NCBI GenBank assembly: GCA_012295275.1
Contig: CM022677.1
Span: 6,555,280-6,619,279, forward strand
DNA: 64,000 bases
Direction: 5' to 3'
DNA from: Chrysomallon squamiferum
Lineage: Eukaryota; Mollusca; Gastropoda; Neomphalida; Peltospiridae
The notes beneath the pieces are model-generated. The model searched no databases, was not told the DNA's origin, and saw nothing but the letters and a program-made list of their open reading frames with translations. Each line of letters begins with the position of its first letter. Position 1 is the first letter of the stretch. Below, piece by piece: positions 48,875 to 60,320 of the stretch. The position numbers and the translations under genes were made by a program.

Positions 48875-48993
48875 CTCTACAAATAATTTTGTCAGTTTCC
48901 CATTTATAACCATCCATACAGGTACATGTGTAGCCTCCATCTTAGTAGTTACAGTTCTGAGTAGAAATATTTTTGAATTACATTCATTTATAT
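48875..48993 (-). pseudogene. Calcium-binding EGF exon, frameshifted
   Basis: Acceptor ctctttcag, then in phase 1 DINECNSKIFLLRT (canonical DINEC start of a cbEGF). In a second frame come NCNY, a stop, DGGYTCTCMDGYKWETDKII and CRG, the GGYxCxC....Y.....C half. The segment ends G|gtgtac, phase 1, as usual for cbEGF exons. One indel and one stop separate it from a normal module. Ca2+-binding EGF modules build rod-like extracellular proteins such as fibrillins, fibulins and matrilins. Confidence 0.65.
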
Positions 48994-49415
48994 CTGAAAG
49001 AGAAACAGATAAATTATATCTCAATCATTAACTACAATTAAACTTTTGACAAGTTTCTGAAATTACTCATATCTGTAATTTAAAATTCATAGATTCTGAT
49101 AGGTTTAGAGCATTTCTGAAATTAGTCAAGTTTGAATTACAGGGATATAAGCATTATTAATAAAAATAAAAATTATTCATAAATTCTGACAAGTTTCTGA
49201 ATAGTATAAACTGCTTTGAATTTTTTCTTAATTCCAGAAATGAGAACTTTAACTTAACTATTTGAATAGCTACTAATACAAGCTTCAAACTGATTTCCTG
49301 AATATATAATGAGCATGACATTATTAATAATAATAAAGTTAAACTAGAAATATGAATAAACTAAGAATGCTTGAAGTGAACAATTTAACCTGACAACCAG
49401 ATAGAACTGACTCAC

Positions 49416-49523
49416 CTGAGCATGTTTTGTTGTCTGAATTCAAGGTAAACATTTCTACACAAACACTGCTCCACTGTGTCATGCACCCTGCAGCCCTGTT
49501 CACATGAACTGTTCACTGCAGCA
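49416..49523 (-). pseudogene. EGF-like exon, frameshifted
   Basis: Between acceptor tgtgacag and donor gtgagt. One frame gives AAVNSSCEQGCRVHDTVEQC and LCRNVYL. A shifted frame gives LNSDNKTCSG, the expected C-terminal part (GxxLxxDxxTC). The SSCEQGC...QCLC spacing is that of EGF modules next to DINEC types. One missing base accounts for the break. Confidence 0.6.
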
Positions 49524-50521
49524 CTGTCACATGAACATAACATATTTGTATAACTTTATTATATTTTGTCTAAAATAAAATAATTAACAATTTATTCACA
49601 TTCTCACACAAATGAAAATAAAATAGTTTTATAATTTTATAAAATTTTGTCACACTGTAACCACTGTGACAAGAACAAATGTAGCTTTTTGCAGTTTAGT
49701 ACAATAATGATACCAAACACTCATTCTACTCTAAAAAAATTATCTTTTCCATAAATGAATGAATGAATGAATGAATTAATAAATATGTTTAATAACAGTT
49801 TAATTATTAGTTCCAAAACATGATTTTTATTTTTATCTTTATTTATTTTTGTTGATAATGTTCCAAAAAATTAATGTGATTCAAACTGCAAAAATAAAGT
49901 TAGCTGGTACCAAACAGGGTTTGTTTTTGTTTCTTTTTTGTTGTTTTTAACAATGTTAATTTCTTAGTCACTGAAACCTGATTTTCTGTGTTAAATAAAC
50001 ATTCTCTTAATTTTGAATAAAAACATTATTAACAAGTATAAAGTGATATTTTTATTATTATATTTATTTATTTATTTATTACATTTTAATGCCGAAAACG
50101 TTAATTTTGTGACTGAGGTATTAATTAACTCAATTCTATGTAATTTTTCAGTTTTAAAACATCCATTCTGTTTTCTTTGGTAATTGAAATCACAAAAATA
50201 TGTATGAAATTCATCAATCATTTGTCTCATTTAACTATTATTTTTAAGTAAACTGGAGTAATTTTTAGAATATCACTATTTATAAAGTAATAAGCAATCA
50301 TTTTGAACATATAACTATTTATTAAGAACAAAGCAATCATTTACTGCATATAACTATTTATTAAATAATAAGAAATCATTTGTAACATATACTATTTATT
50401 AAACAATAAGGAATTATTTGTTACATTTAACTGTTTATTAAGTAAAATGTTATAATTTCAATTTGTTACCAAATTTTTAACATTGAGTAAATTGACTATT
50501 TATTAAGTATACCCTACTCAC

Positions 50522-50672
50522 CTACACATTCATCTGACAAGTTGTGATATCCTGTCTTACACTCAAATGATAGGAGACTGGCAGGTTTTGGCAGTTGCTG
50601 TTTGCTTGACATGAAACTGTTGAAACACATGTCTCTCACATACCACCCAGCCAGCTTTATAATGACAATGGT
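50522..50672 (-). pseudogene. EGF-like domain exon, eroded (block D)
   Basis: Copy of 34281-34456. Splice sites ttgcctctcag and gtgagt are kept. The middle is shortened (the DEC start of the second module is lost), while CQANSNCQNLPVSYHL-type sequence remains in a shifted frame. Confidence 0.55.
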
Positions 50673-50912
50673 CTGAGAGGCAAAAATAAAATTTAAATTT
50701 AAAATAAATATTTTAAATTAAAATCAAACTTTAGTGTTAGAATTTTTTTTATAAAACAAAATTTATAAAATTATAATAAAAGTATAATCTAAATATTTCA
50801 AATTTTACTGAATAAATTGCTTCAAATTTCAAAATATAATTATGTTTTTAAAATATTTAAAAATTTATTTTTACATTATTGTATTTTGTAATGAGAAATT
50901 CTGCTGACTAAC

Positions 50913-51038
50913 ACATGTTGTCTGGTCATTTTCAAGTTTCTTCCCAGCCAGACAGGAACAAGTGAATCCAATGATTCTGTTAGTACAAGTATCAGTATAC
51001 TTAGTAATACTGGCTTCAACTGGTACACTCAGTTAGAT
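50913..51038 (-). pseudogene. Calcium-binding EGF exon (block D)
   Basis: Copy of 34699-34820 with better preserved cysteines. Phase-1 start DLTECTS, then stops, then in another frame DTCTNRIIGFTCSCLAGKKL and ENDQTTCV, a complete second half of a cbEGF including the last Cys. The region between the first and second cysteines carries the shift. Confidence 0.6.
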
Positions 51039-51041
51039 CTA

Positions 51042-51049
<8 letters not shown>

Positions 51050-51100
<51 letters not shown>

Positions 51101-51102
51101 GT
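51050..51102. repeat. (TAA)n microsatellite
   Basis: About 17 TAA units just upstream (minus sense) of the cbEGF exon. Confidence 0.95.
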
Positions 51103-51198
51103 AAAAAGCTTATTTCAATATTTGTCAAACCAAGGACTTTTCCATCTGAGACAAGACTTGCACATTTTGCTACAGTTCAAAGAAAAACAAATGCTAAC

Positions 51199-51302
51199 CT
51201 TTTTCATACTTTTTTTTAAGTAGTAACCATAGTAACATAAACTGCCTTCAGCTTTATGACAAATCTGTTCCCAAGTCAAACCCTGACTTCTACATTCTCA
51301 GT
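51199..51302 (-). pseudogene. EGF-like exon, eroded (block D)
   Basis: Counterpart of 35409-35507, with an acceptor at 51303-51305 and a gttagc donor. An 8-10 bp insertion and an early stop destroy the frame. Confidence 0.45.
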
Positions 51303-51310
51303 CTGAAACA

Positions 51311-53125
51311 AAAGTAATTTATTATTTTAAAAACCTTTTTTGGTTTCTTTTTTCTTCATTTTTTTTTAATCAGTTTTTTGTTTACCTCAATTTAATATTA
51401 ATATAAAATGCATTTAAAACAGCATCAGTTCAAAAATGATTATGACTTTTTTATCATTTTAAAAATTAAATAAACAAACAAAAATTATAGAAGTAATTAA
51501 TGACAGATATAAATCACAGCCTCATTGTTCATTTAAACATACCTAATTAATAGTAACAAAATAATATTAATGTTTAAAAATTCTCAGGTGTCACTAAGTA
51601 ATTTATAAAAGCTTGCAGTAAACTGAATTACTTGTCCATTATACCCAGCATCTGTTTACAAACATGTTGAGTACATCTGAGTGTCTGAGTCTGTACAAAT
51701 TTCTCTTAACTGCCGGGACTGGAGATGTGATTGTTCTTCACTGAACACATGGTCAAGTGGTCATCCTTGGCCTTTTTTCTGATAAACAGAAGGCTTGTTT
51801 ATCCTGTAAAGTGATAACTTACATTTATCATTGATAACCCTAATAAATAAATTATAGGTAAAAAAAAAAAAGTTATAAAATTTATCATTTGGAAACAAAA
51901 ACAAATAAAAAATGTATTTAAAAGTTACCTAAAATATTAAAATTATAAATTATTTAGTCAGAATTTCTGAGAATAAATTGCTACCAAAGTTCCGTTTCGG
52001 CGACTGGGGTGGTAAAAAGGTTATGGGGTAGTCGCCTTTTTTCTATAAGATATAACACAAGAGCAAGTATTAATCAGAAATATTAGTAGTTCGATAAATT
52101 GAACTTACGGCTTACATGAATTTGCCAACATCGGTTTATACACACTAACTTTCTAGACCGGATAGGCATGGAGTTAACTGTAGTCTTGATAAACAAACCA
52201 CGAGTCTCGCTGACCAAGTATCGTAAAACTGATCGTGACCGATCGGCCGAATTGACGGAGACAATCGAGTCCTCTTTTCAGAAAAAGGCCTGGTACCAAA
52301 AAATAATAATAATAATTAAAATAAATGAATAAATAAAATAAAATATAATCATATATCTGTTTCATTAAAACTAAATTTTTAACCCTGAGGAAGTGTTTTG
52401 TTTTATGGTGGTGATTTCGGGTGGGAGGCTGCTTGCTTTTTAAAGAATAGATATGACTGTTTTTTATCCTTTTATCCCGTTTTTGTTTTGTTTTTGTTTT
52501 TTGTGTGTGTTGCTTTCTTCTTTTTTAATTTAACTTGATTTTATTTTATTTTATTAATTTCTTTTATTATTTATTTATTTATTTATTTATTTATAACATT
52601 TCTTTTTTCTTTTTCTTTCTTTTTTTTTAAAATTATTATCGCAATTATTTATTTATTAATATTAATAATAAGTACAATTATTATGGTTAGTTTTTTTTAA
52701 TTTCATTATAATTGTCCTAATTTGTAAAATCTGAGTTAATTGTAAATAGTAAAATACATACTTGAGAAATCTGACAGAGAATTACTTCTTCAAACACCAC
52801 AAGTTATACTGTGGCTGCGACAACAGACAGGAAATCACATGGTGGACTCAGAATTAACCAGAATTAATTTCTGCAAATTTTGCAATAAAATTTGTAAGAA
52901 TAGACAAATTAATTACTTCTTAATTACTATATAAAATTACGTTCAGTACAACCAGTCTCGATAAACCATGATGTTTCGAACATATACGGATTCGAATGTA
53001 TGCTACGCTTTTCAAACCAGTATGAACTGATGTTTGACAGCCAGATTATTTTTATTTTTAATTCGGTAACGTTTTACATGTTGATTATTCAATTTAATAG
53101 TATTTTGGAAATATTTCACAAGAAT
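51311..53125. other. Intergenic
   Basis: Includes a patch of less AT-rich sequence at 51985-52270 (ggcgactggggtggtaaaaa, gatcggccgaattgacggag) without an open frame, and ATTT repeats at 52568-52592. No gene was recognised, although a distant upstream exon or CpG-bearing promoter for the 53130 reading frame is possible. Confidence 0.45.
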
Positions 53126-53129
53126 CCAA

Positions 53130-53561
53130 ATGGATTCCGATGTTTTATGTTTGTTCGAATCCAAGCATGAATCGGATGCGGAGATAAGCGCACATTTTCA
53201 GCCATGGAACGAGGTAAACATGATTTAATGTGTATCATTGTATGTGTAAAAGAAACAGAGGTATTCACCGTATAAACTATAATCGTATTGTCAGTGGGTG
53301 TGGGTGTATTTGTGTGAGTGTGTTGGCAATTTCATATGTAAATAAATTTATTATAACATTTACAAATGATAATAATCAGAGAAAAAATGCATTTATCTGA
53401 CAAATATCACGTTCTTACAAAAAAATAAAAATAAACATTATTATATTTACTATTGGTATTGCTATTTTTCGTAGGTCACTGCATTATTATTCCGGTCTGT
53501 CATGGAGAAGGGTGAATCACCTGTTAAAGAAACCATTCTAATGCAGACTGCATCATTCTGA
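53130..53561 (+). CDS. Short two-exon protein of unknown function
   Basis: Exon 1 (53130-53213) encodes MDSDVLCLFESKHESDAEIS and AHFQPWNE, ending at a gtaaac donor in phase 0. Exon 2 starts at 53475 after tatttttcgtag and continues in phase: VTALLFRSVMEKGESPVKET and ILMQTASF, then TGA. The alternative frames of exon 2 close early, which supports the pairing. The product would be 56 residues, acidic, without signal peptide or membrane span. I do not recognise the family. It could be the start of a longer gene broken by the TGA, since a gtgagt donor follows three bases after the stop. A nearby exon-like ATG segment (53884-53930, MASEIVSVECAVPAIR) may belong with it. Confidence 0.4.
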
Positions 53562-54690
53562 GTTGTGAGTGTTTTGTTTTATTTTTGTTACTTAGAGAGT
53601 AAAATAAGTTTTGTAGAAACTCTTTGTAATTTATTGATTATAAAATATCGTAATAATAATCACTTATTTGCTGTTGTTTTGTTAATTACTTTATTATAAT
53701 CAGTGTAATGATTAGGCATTAATCAGAAAAATTATTTATTAATAACTACGTACATCGAAAATATCCAACAGCCCATCTTGCGTGAACAGTCCAGTAACTG
53801 ATACCAATACAATTTAAATCTTAATAATAAAGAAGTTTTAGCTATTTGTTATAACTGTTTATTTATTTATTTATGTGCTAATGATGGCTAGTGAAATTGT
53901 TTCAGTAGAATGTGCTGTCCCGGCCATCAGGTATTCTGTTGTTTCATTTCTTTATTTATATTTATATTTATAATATATACTCATGCTTATACTTATTTTT
54001 TTATTATTATTATTTTGTTAAATAATAAACATTAAATCTTCTTTTATTAAAATAAGTTTGTTTGGCTCTGTTAAAGTATATTTTCTTCATTTTATACTTT
54101 GGAAAATAAATGGTAAACATATGGCAAAAATATTCAGTTTTAGTGTATATACTGAATGATGTTTTTACCTAACTAAATACAATTTTGTTATTTAAAATGG
54201 ATGGTTTCAGATCCATATATAATGTCAGTATTTCCAATAAAGAAAGTTTTTAAAAACATTTATAGTTCTACTTTGATTATTAACAGATAGCTGAAAAGAA
54301 CAAGAATAATTATAGTTAAACAAATACAGGTATGAATGTTTGAGAGAAAGAGAGAGGGAGAAGGAGAATGATATTTGGGGTGCATGTTTTGTATAATTTA
54401 TCATATAATGTAATGAGACCTCAGTCTTTACATGCAGCATATTGAACAAACAATTTTAAAATGTTCAGAGTAATTACAACTTTTAACACATCCAGTGAAC
54501 TTCCATCACATACTGAGGACACAATTATTGTTGTTCTGGTTAACTCAAGTTTGATGCCATCGCAGAGAGAAAGAAAATCTGAGCAGGTGAAGTTGAGTTT
54601 GTGTTCTTATATATTTCTTAGCATAAAGTAAATTTATGAATCTTAATATCTAAGATAAGGAGTGGGGTTTTTTGTGGGGGTAATTTTATA
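53562..54690. other. Intergenic / possible introns
   Basis: AT-rich. A short exon-like patch with acceptor gaaattgtttcag and donor gtattc lies at about 53892-53930. A GA-rich patch lies at 54342-54370. No other coding sequence was recognised. Confidence 0.45.
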
Positions 54691-54706
54691 TTTCACAATC
54701 CTTACA

Positions 54707-55600
54707 AGTTGACCTTTAACAGTTGTGACACTGAAGGCAGGATTTTAAAAGTTAAAAATACTAAAATAGATGACGATGACTATAGTTTTATAAGTGTATA
54801 TGTGCCAAATAATATTGAAGAAAGAATTTTATTTTTTAAAGGATTATGTAAATTTGTGGATTTTAAAAACACAGTAATGGCAGGAGATTTTAATGAAATT
54901 TTAGATCCTAATTTAGATTTAGGCACAAATAATAAAACTTTCAGTATGAAAAGTAGTAATGAATTACAGTCAGATATTTATAATTATAATTTAGTTGAAA
55001 TTTGGCGACCCAGAAATCCAGATAAAAGAAAATTTACTAGATCTCAAAATGTTGAAAAAAACTATAAAACAGTCGAGAATTGATTTATTTTTGATCTCTA
55101 GAAATTTATTACAGTTTATAAGTAATGTATACATATCCTATACCTCAGTTAGTGATTACTATTTTTTATCACTTAAAACAGATTTTTCTCATGTAGAGAG
55201 AGGTCAAGGTATTTGGATCTGTAATAATGAATTATTGAAAGATGAACTTTTTTGTAAAGCTCTTGTTGAAGTAATTAATAATGCTTCTGAGTGTCCTTTG
55301 TTACAGACTGAACCTGTTGTTTGGTGGAATAACTTAAAATATAAAACATTTTGCTCTAAATAAGAGAAATATTATAATATATAAAATGCTTTAAAATGAA
55401 AATATGCTAAACTAGCTGTAAATAAGCATCATGATTTGAGTTACATACAAAAAAGAAAAGTTAAAATTAATTGAGAGATTAAGTGTAATGGTGCTATTTT
55501 AATATCTAAAGCTCAATAGAATCTAGATACGAATAGAAATACATTGTTTTTTCTGAGTTCAGAAAAATTAAAACTGTTGTTTTATTCTGTGGAAAGATGT
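54707..55600 (+). pseudogene. LINE ORF2 endonuclease relic (L1/Tx1-like)
   Basis: The first frame (54709-55083) reads CDTEGRILKVKNTKIDDDDY, SFISVYVPNNIEERILFF, NTVMAGDFNEILDPNLDLG and ELQSDIYNYNLVEIWRPRNP. The second frame (to 55363) gives IKQSRIDLFLISRNLLQFIS, YTSVSDYYFLSLKTDF and GQGIWICNNELLKDELF. GDFNEIL, the SRIDxFLIS motif and SDYYFL (normally SDHxxL) are endonuclease landmarks of L1/Tx1-type LINEs. The catalytic His of SDH is Tyr here. One frameshift lies near 55040. Weak traces (KLKLIERL-type) continue to about 55600, where a pre-RT segment would be. Reverse transcriptase motifs are absent. Confidence 0.75.
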
Positions 55601-55739
55601 ATATATTAGAAATATATTTTTAGTTGCCTTTTTAAAAAGGTGACCCATTCATTAGCTGTATCGTTATTTGCCTTTTAAGATATAAAGAAAGATACAAAGA
55701 ACTAGTAGAAAAAAAAAAAACGCGTGATGTGTGTTCTTA

Positions 55740-55830
55740 AATAAAATATTTCTTCTTTATTTCAGATTTGTTGTATTTTACCAGAACTTATGTTTATCAA
55801 TAATAAGGTTATAATGAAGTATGTTTAAAA
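55740..55830 (+). repeat. Short repeat M, copy 1 (exon-like)
   Basis: ttcttaaataaaatatttct tctttatttcagatttgttg matches 61128-61175. Both have a polypyrimidine-AG followed by ATTTG and a short open patch. A duplicated splice-acceptor region with no clear product. Confidence 0.55.
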
Positions 55831-55954
55831 GATACTGATTATTCAACAATCATTCATTTGTATCAGTAAATGGCATTGATACTGATATAGCAGTAAATAA
55901 TGTTACTAATAAAAACAATAAAAAATTAAATTATCTTTGTTTTTACTTTTTCAG

Positions 55955-56047
55955 ACATATACCACAAAACAGACAAGTGTTGCCACATAAATCAGAATGG
56001 GACACACACGGACAGCAGAAAAGATGGAGACATTTCTAAAAAAACAG
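55955..56047 (+). other. Exon-like segment with phase 1-1
   Basis: Acceptor tttttactttttcag and donor gtagga bound 93 nt that are open in phase 1: DIYHKTDKCCHINQNGTHTD, SRKDGDISKKT. It contains a possible N-glycosylation site (NGT) and is hydrophilic, like a receptor stalk or linker. It is symmetric like the 39-nt linker exon of the TNFR-like gene, but no sequence homology is certain. Confidence 0.35.
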
Positions 56048-56546
56048 GTAGGAAAAGCACACACATAACTTACCTGTTTAAATATCAGCTTCATTTCTTT
56101 TCACTTTTTGTAATGCATTCTCAATACTGATAATAAGAAAAGCAGAATAGAGCAAGGAGAGTCTATAATAATAAGTAAAGTAATTGTAGTATGCAAATAG
56201 CTTGATAATTTAGTATTCTTCCATATTTCCATTCTTCCATTAGCATTGTTTTATTTCTCTTTGGCTTATATTTATACCAGAGGTAATCAAAACCATTTTT
56301 TGTTTTCTTTTGAACTTGCCAGAATACATTCTACTTTATTTTGTTTTGATCTGAAAGTTTAAACATTAGTTTTGCCTTTGTTTTTACTGTAATTTGGTGA
56401 TTCTAAGAATTTAGTATATTTCCAAATTTAGTATAAAATATATCAGAATAAAACATTAGTTATTAATATATGTATCTGCAGAAAGAGAAATATGTTAGAT
56501 ATGTACAAATAAATAAATAAATAAATAAAAGACTGGTGTTTTTCAG

Positions 56547-56701
56547 AAACTGCTTCTGTGAGGTTGCCACAGCACAGAAATGTCATCAAAGAATCTACTA
56601 ACCTGGCAGAAACAGGAGCATCTGCAGAGGTTGTTGTTGTTGTTATAGTAATAGCAGTAACAGTAGTACAACCCATTGTTGTAGTTGTTATAAGAATTTG
56701 A
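56547..56701 (+). other. Exon-like segment with predicted transmembrane helix
   Basis: After gtgtttttcag, the phase-1 frame reads ETASVRLPQHRNVIKESTNL, AETGASAE and then VVVVVIVIAVTVVQPIVVVV before IRI and TGA. The layout (polar stalk, roughly 20-residue hydrophobic span) resembles the membrane anchor of a single-pass receptor. The first part of the hydrophobic span is coded by a GTT microsatellite. The preceding exon is compatible in phase. Could be a decayed receptor exon or chance. Confidence 0.35.
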
Positions 56702-57116
56702 TAATAATAGTTCTTGTTTGCAGTGATATTTTAGCCGATGATGCTTTATGATCATAATGTATCTTGTGGGACTAATGGTCAGAAAAATACTAGCTGTAGT
56801 CATATTACTAGTTGTAGTAGTAGCAGTACTAATAGTAATTAGGATGTAACAGTTAAATGAGAAATTGTTATGTGGCAACAGGAGCAGTAGTTGTAGTAGT
56901 AGTAGCAGTTGTTGTTTTTGTTGTAGTAATTATAACAATAACAGTATAAAATAATATATTTCTTTGTTGAATTTGGGGAAAAAGTAAGAAAACTGATTAA
57001 TACTTTATTTAATAGTTGATTTGTTTATTTGATTGTTTGTTTATTTATTTAATATTTAATCCAGTATTTTATTGAGAGATTTATTGATTTGTTTATTTAT
57101 TTATTTATCTACTCAG

Positions 57117-57364
57117 ACAAGTCACCCACCAATCAGAATCAGACCAGTGAGGGGTCCACTTTCTTGGTTAATGTTGTGTGAAAGTTTTACTAATGAGCAG
57201 CTCAATGTTGGTGAATTTGAGACCCACCAACACTGCAGCCGACCATGTTGAACTACAACGGTTCCGACAGCATGAAGTTGAAGAGTGTTACACCAGGTGA
57301 CCAATCTCAACAGTCCAATGTCAGTGATCATGGAGAAAAACGTGAACCTTTAATGCCAGCTGAG
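57117..57364 (+). pseudogene. Possible receptor cytoplasmic-tail exon, broken
   Basis: After atctactcag, phase 1 gives DKSPTNQNQTSEGSTFLVNV and then V and TGA. A later frame gives NYNGSDSMKLKSVTPGDQSQ, QSNVSDHGEKREPLMPAE to a gtaaaa donor. The serine/threonine-rich low-complexity character fits an intracellular tail. Together with 55955-56701 the exons suggest a remnant of a single-pass membrane receptor. Function unknown. Confidence 0.35.
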
Positions 57365-57680
57365 GTAAAACCAGCCAAAGAAAAACACTTAAATCATTGA
57401 AAAACAGAGGAAAGTTGCGAAACTCCCAGAAAGAGGACAACATCTCCAACAAAGCCTAGGAAACCTCCTCAAACATCACCTGTTACAACTGATGTATTTC
57501 CAGTCAAGGGGACATAACTGGAAGCTACTGTTTCTCTGAATCCCAACACCAGATGAACCAGTAAGTGTAATTTCAGTCTGATACTCCATTAACACAAGGA
57601 TAATTGAAAATTATGTAGGTCAAGGTCAAGGTCAAGGTGAGGTAAAGGACATATACCATTTTACATTAATCCTGAAAAAC
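57365..57680 (+). other. Proline/threonine-coding patch, degenerate
   Basis: A frame near 57428-57513 reads RTTSPTKPRKPPQTSPVTTD, low complexity. A triple ggtcaa repeat occurs at 57619-57636. Possibly the eroded continuation of the preceding tail. Confidence 0.25.
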
Positions 57681-57681
57681 A

Positions 57682-57912
57682 GTGCCTCTAGAAGTCAGAA
57701 AACACTTTGATCAGAAGACAGTAGTGGTAACAGATTGTTCTAAACTATTTATACAGTATCTTAAAAATCTTAATGAGCACAGACTTGGACATCATACAAT
57801 CACAACAACAAAACATATTTTTGACTGTATTTTATTGAATAAACTTCTTCCAGGAGTCTTTGTATTAGCTGAGATGATATATGAAAGTAAATATGGTTTA
57901 ATATATCTGTGA
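57682..57912 (+). pseudogene. Harbinger-type (DDE_Tnp_4) transposase fragment
   Basis: A 76-codon open frame: MPLEVRKHFDQKTVVVTDCS, KLFIQYLKNLNEHRLGHHTI, TTTKHIFDCILLNKLLPGVF. This matches the first catalytic block of HARBI1/DDE_Tnp_4 transposases (MPxxVxxxF...TVVIxDCxExFIExPxxL......YKxHNTxKxLIGxxPxG), including the catalytic Asp (VTDC). The usual YKHHNT has become TTTKHIF. Later catalytic blocks are not present downstream on this strand. A second Harbinger-like fragment lies inverted at 60321-60536. Confidence 0.6.
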
Positions 57913-60300
57913 AATTTCAATAATAAGTAAAAGTATTTCAAAATAATTAATTTTATAACTGAGACACACGCACACATTTATGTATGTATACGGCAAATTA
58001 TACTGAAAAATTACAGGTATGATTTCACTGTGAACATTAAGAAATACAGATGGAGCTTCCGTGTTGTGTTTTTTTTAAAATAACAGTAACTTTAAATCTG
58101 ACATCAAAAACATATCGAGAAATAAAGAGCGCTCATATTCACCAGAACATGTTTCACTGGAAAACACACAGCAGAACATTGTGCAACTAACTTCAGATAC
58201 CGCTTCGAAGTGTCCGTTTTAGTAAAAGTAACGTGATATTTTACTTTGCTAATTCGAAATCATATAATAGAAAGGTGTATGTTTACTGTACGTGGAACTT
58301 AAATATTATATAAAATACAGAAAATACTGATAATCACAGCTAATCTATTTGATATTACTGACAATTATAAAGTATAATTCTACATGGCGTTATGAAAATA
58401 AGCCTTTTAATTATTTATAAAAAGAAAAAGATGAGAATTAATTATGAGCAGTGATATTTACAGTTTGTAGGTTAAGTATGTTGACAAATTGTTAATCTCA
58501 TATTTTATTAATATCGTATATTTATATTAGGTTATATTGAAAAACATCAGAGTTAATTCCCTGAAATCACGATAGTGTGTACTGATTAGCTGAGAACAAA
58601 CAAGGTGAAAATGTTATTTTATTAGGCGATTTTTAATTTTTTTATTACATTCATTAAAAGGTGTACATCAACGCAAGTTGCATACTTTACATTTCTTATT
58701 ATAGCTGAAGTTCTCTTATTACATTAGATATTAATATAACCGCTTCACCAGTAATAAACAACGTCAGTGAAGCAACATCATATTTGTCAAAGTCATCCTT
58801 TTGTCAATAGCTAAACAACAACAACACTAATAATACAGCGCCTTCTACCTTTTTTCATTCTTTCTTTATTTATTTCTAAAAACATAGCTATATATTTTTA
58901 TGCTATTCTCTTAGTTTCATCAGAATTGTTCGTTGAGAGTCGTTATAAAAATTACTTCTAATTGTTTTTAGGCCGCGTAACGTTATCATATTTATTCTTA
59001 GTATATTGTTTCCGTCGGGTTAAAAACTAAAAATTTCTTTAGAAAAAGAGAGTATAATAATGATAATAATAATAATAACAATAAACTGATTTATTTATAA
59101 TATAATTAAATGAGAAATCGTGAACATTTTAGAAGCACAGTGATAATACCTTTTAAAATTAATCTGATATATTCTTAATTACATAATTTGATAAATAATC
59201 GCTGCATTTTAGATTAATCATCTAATTTCATGTAGAGAGAGATGTAAATTATGTCGCGGAATCTCATGTTACTATGGTCATAAAATATAATATCACATTG
59301 AAAAGTGCACATTTAATTGTCAGTAATATCAACACAATAGTTCATCTAGCACTTAACTTATAGTCCTGTTACAGTTAATAATAAAATGACATGAAAAACG
59401 ACCCTCATTTTTCAGTATATAATGAGGGCATTAAGTTGGAAAATAAAATATAAAAAATCTGTTTTTCAAGATGTGTTGTACAACACCGAAGATATCCTAA
59501 TTTTCACTGATAACAGTACACGGTACATTAAAAATAAAATTTTCATAAAGTGAGTATAATATTTCGTATAAAGAACATACTGATATTTAGATGTGGAGCG
59601 GAGATATAAAACTTCTATCTTACTTTAAGGTTAGAAAATTATTCAAAATTTGAAATGATCAAATTATAACGTTTATAACAAAACACACACAAGGTCAAAA
59701 ACCCAACAACATTCTGGCATTTTCCTGACACTGTACAAAGTGATAAAGTTTTTTCAAAAGTATTACTTCCTTTAAACAGTGAGTGCTGTGATGTTTAATC
59801 CAAATAGTTAAACTAACAGGTTTAGAGATCAAATCCCAGCCACACTTCTGTTCAGAATTAATTATACAGATGTAAAATTACTACTATGATTGTTTAACTC
59901 ATCTTCTAAGACTATTTTGAAAAAAGACTATATTTTTACAATAGAATAATATGAGCTGAAAATATTTATTGTTGCAAAGATAATAAAACAAAAGAAAAAA
60001 AGGTACAGTATCTCTTTAGAAAATAAGATTTAATTTATATTGTTTTTAAATTAATAATTCAGTAAATAAACAATTAAAAATCAGCTGAGGTTCCGGGCAC
60101 CTGCCATCGTATTTAAATGTTATAAAACTTTGAATTAGGTCAATAAAATCGATTCTTTCCAATAAATATTTAAAAAATCTCTCATTACTGATCCTGCAGA
60201 GCTGTTATTCAGGAAAATCATTTTTATCGGTTCCGATTTTTATTTTATTTAATTTTGTTTATTTATTTTGTTTATTTTTTATTTGTTTCATTTTATTTTT
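57913..60300. other. Intergenic AT-rich DNA
   Basis: About 2.4 kb without recognisable exons or large repeats. A TAA run lies at 59057-59085 and ATTT-rich sequence at 60238-60310. Open frames are short and compositionally biased. Confidence 0.5.
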
Positions 60301-60320
60301 TTATTCATTTTTTGTCAATT

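Larger units (their letters stand above)
49625..51310 (-). repeat. EGF-locus duplication, block D
   Basis: Paralogue of 33165-35520. Shorter because of a lower minisatellite copy number and a roughly 250-bp deletion (junction near 51140) that removed the exon matching 35124-35240. Confidence 0.85.

Noticed and set aside
48633-49031. Open frames across 48651-48850
   Set aside because: They run through 200 undetermined bases and cannot be evaluated.
53150-53165. tRNA B-box-like gttcgaatcc
   Set aside because: No A box or cloverleaf could be drawn around it, and it falls within an open exon.
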